A stretch of DNA of 64,000 nucleotides from Variovorax paradoxus (GTDB lineage: Bacteria > Pseudomonadota > Gammaproteobacteria > Burkholderiales > Burkholderiaceae_C): assembly GCF_024734665.1 (NCBI RefSeq), contig NZ_CP102931.1, positions 4,152,001 through 4,216,000 on the forward strand. The letters run 5' to 3'. Of this stretch, positions 62,744 to 64,000 are shown piece by piece. Position numbers and translations under genes: made by a program. Numbering within the stretch: the first letter of the stretch is position 1; each line of letters starts with the position of its first letter. A model generated the notes under the pieces. The model was not told the DNA's origin. It did no database searches and worked only from the letters and a program-made list of their open reading frames with translations.

Positions 62744-64000
62744 CTATCGCTCCCTCAGGCTCTCCGTTGTTGCTCTCTGAACAGGACTGAGCAGGAACTC
62801 AATAACTCTTCGCTTGCCCGTCTTGATCTCGGCCGTGAGGTTCATCCCCGGGCTCAGCTTGATCGGCTTGCCATCCACATCGATGGTGGTGCTGCTCAGG
62901 TTTAGCGTCACCGGAAAGATCGCCCCGCGCTTCTCGTCGTTCACCGCATCCGCCGTCACCGTCTTCACCGTGGCATTGACTGTCCCGTAGCGCGTGTACG
63001 GAAACGTCTCCAGCTTGATCGCCGCTTCCTGCGTCGGGCTCACGAAGCCGATGTCCTTGTTGTCCAGCGTCACCTCCGCCGTCACCTGCGCCCCGTCGGG
63101 CACGATCACCATCAGGGGTTGCGCCTCCGTGACCACCCCGCCTTCGGTGTGCGCGGCAAGCTGCTGCACCGTGCCTGCCACAGGGGCCTTCAACGTGGTG
63201 AGCCGCTCTCGCTGACCCGCCTTGGCCAGATCCTGCGTGCCTTGCTGTCGCTTGAGTTCAGCCGCGCCTTCTCGTGTTCTCAGGCTGTGCTTTGTTTCCG
63301 CGATGAATGCGACCCTCGTGTTTTCGCTCTCGCGCAGCGAGGCGTTGGCCTCCGCCAGTCTCGCTCGCTGCGTGGCCAGATCCCGCTCCATCTCGATGCG
63401 TTCCCTTGTGCGGTCCTGGTTCGCATGGCTGGACATGAAGCCCTGATCGGCCAATTGACGGAAGTCGGCTTCTCTTTGTTTTGCGATGGGGAGCGTGGTC
63501 TCCAGTTTGGTGACCACCTCCCGCGCAGTCGCGATCTCGGCCTGGCGGCGGTTGATCTCCGCGGCCGCCTTGGCCAGCTTGGCCGTGATGTCGCTCCATT
63601 CGTCATTCAGCTCCGCGTGGGCCGAACTCAAGTCTTCATCGGACCAGCCGGAAGGAATGGCCTTGCCCAGATCTGGAGCGTGTGACTCAGCGGCGTTCAA
63701 CGCCTTCAGGAGTGCCCGGGTGCGCATGACCTCGGACTGCATCGACTTCAGCTGGTCATTGACGCTCGTCCTGTCGGCCGTGGCCATCGTGGGATCGAGC
63801 TCGACAAGCGATTGGCCCGCCTCGACATGGTCTCCATCCCTGACCAGCACCCGCTTGACCACGCTCACCTCCAGCGGCTGGATGATCTTGGTGCGCTCGC
63901 TCACGATGATCTTGCCCGGCGCCACCGCCACGATGTCGACCTGCCCGAAGATGGCCCAGATCAATGCGATGAGGAACAAGGCGATCAGTGCATAGGCCAG
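62744..64000 (-). CDS. HlyD-family type I secretion membrane fusion protein, 5' end outside window
   Basis: 418 residues are visible and the frame is open to the last base, so the start is missing. It opens in the inner-membrane helix (LAYALIALFLIALIWAIFGQ) followed by IVAVAPGKIIVSERTKIIQPLE, the HlyD N-terminal strand. A biotinyl-lipoyl half (VRDGDHVEAGQSLVELDP), a long coiled coil (about 90-270), the second lipoyl half (LKAPVAGTVQQLAAHTEGGVV) and a beta-barrel region follow. It links the ABC exporter to TolC. The HlyB-type ABC gene is expected just beyond 64,000. Confidence 0.93.
   Translation of the reverse strand: MAYALIALFLIALIWAIFGQVDIVAVAPGKIIVSERTKIIQPLEVSVVKRVLVRDGDHVEAGQSLVELDPTMATADRTSVNDQLKSMQSEVMRTRALLKALNAAESHAPDLGKAIPSGWSDEDLSSAHAELNDEWSDITAKLAKAAAEINRRQAEIATAREVVTKLETTLPIAKQREADFRQLADQGFMSSHANQDRTRERIEMERDLATQRARLAEANASLRESENTRVAFIAETKHSLRTREGAAELKRQQGTQDLAKAGQRERLTTLKAPVAGTVQQLAAHTEGGVVTEAQPLMVIVPDGAQVTAEVTLDNKDIGFVSPTQEAAIKLETFPYTRYGTVNATVKTVTADAVNDEKRGAIFPVTLNLSSTTIDVDGKPIKLSPGMNLTAEIKTGKRRVIEFLLSPVQRATTESLRER

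Overview
The window comes from a high-GC betaproteobacterium, most likely Comamonadaceae and Variovorax-like. This is inferred from the GC-rich coding style, four orphan Bug-type tricarboxylate receptors beside aromatic-acid catabolic genes, and the mix of exported alpha/beta hydrolases. It is not proven by a marker gene.

Left part (1-34,440) reads as ordinary chromosome. It begins with the N-terminal half of a two-partner-secretion adhesin (minus strand, cut by the window edge). Housekeeping and envelope genes follow: hydrolases, a DegP-like protease, kdsA, a chemotaxis receptor, and a regulator / beta-propeller / DUF899 / membrane-protein operon. From 13.2 to 28.1 kb lie two catabolic clusters. 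The first has a divergent LysR regulator with two HTH domains, 4-oxalomesaconate hydratase, 4-carboxy-4-hydroxy-2-oxoadipate aldolase and a fused alpha/beta gallate dioxygenase, followed by two Bug receptors, a metallo-hydrolase, an NAD-dependent oxidoreductase and a leaderless binding protein. Together they would take gallate to pyruvate and oxaloacetate. The second has a LysR regulator divergent from a CitE-like lyase, a class III CoA-transferase, a lactonase-type amidohydrolase and two Bug receptors. A two-component system (28.3-34.4 kb) sits with two CINC thioredoxin-type redox proteins and an exported hydrolase, with repeated TGTAT-N5-TGTAT sites between the genes.

At 35,941-35,987 the 3' half of a tRNA-Pro(GGG), from the anticodon loop onward, lies next to its own terminator and a P4-type tyrosine integrase. 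This is the left end of a genomic island. The island carries an AlpA-like regulator, an unidentified protein, a probable Rep_trans-type replication initiator, a UvrD-like helicase and a decayed helicase tail. Two defence-like operons then face each other with only 29 bp between them. The first is a four-gene operon (unknown helical protein, QueC-like PP-loop enzyme, XRE-ImmA/IrrE metalloprotease, PIN nuclease) behind a strong promoter with a palindromic operator. The second is a three-gene operon (MmeI-type methyltransferase apparently without its own nuclease motif, SF2 helicase, GIY-YIG nuclease). The first operon is the best candidate for an undescribed system.

Right part (53.9-64 kb) has a 2,728-residue RTX protein, a small exported protein and the start of a HlyD-type membrane-fusion protein (cut by the window edge), so a type I secretion locus. 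No second tRNA-Pro copy was seen by eye, so the island's right end is unresolved and could lie beyond the window.
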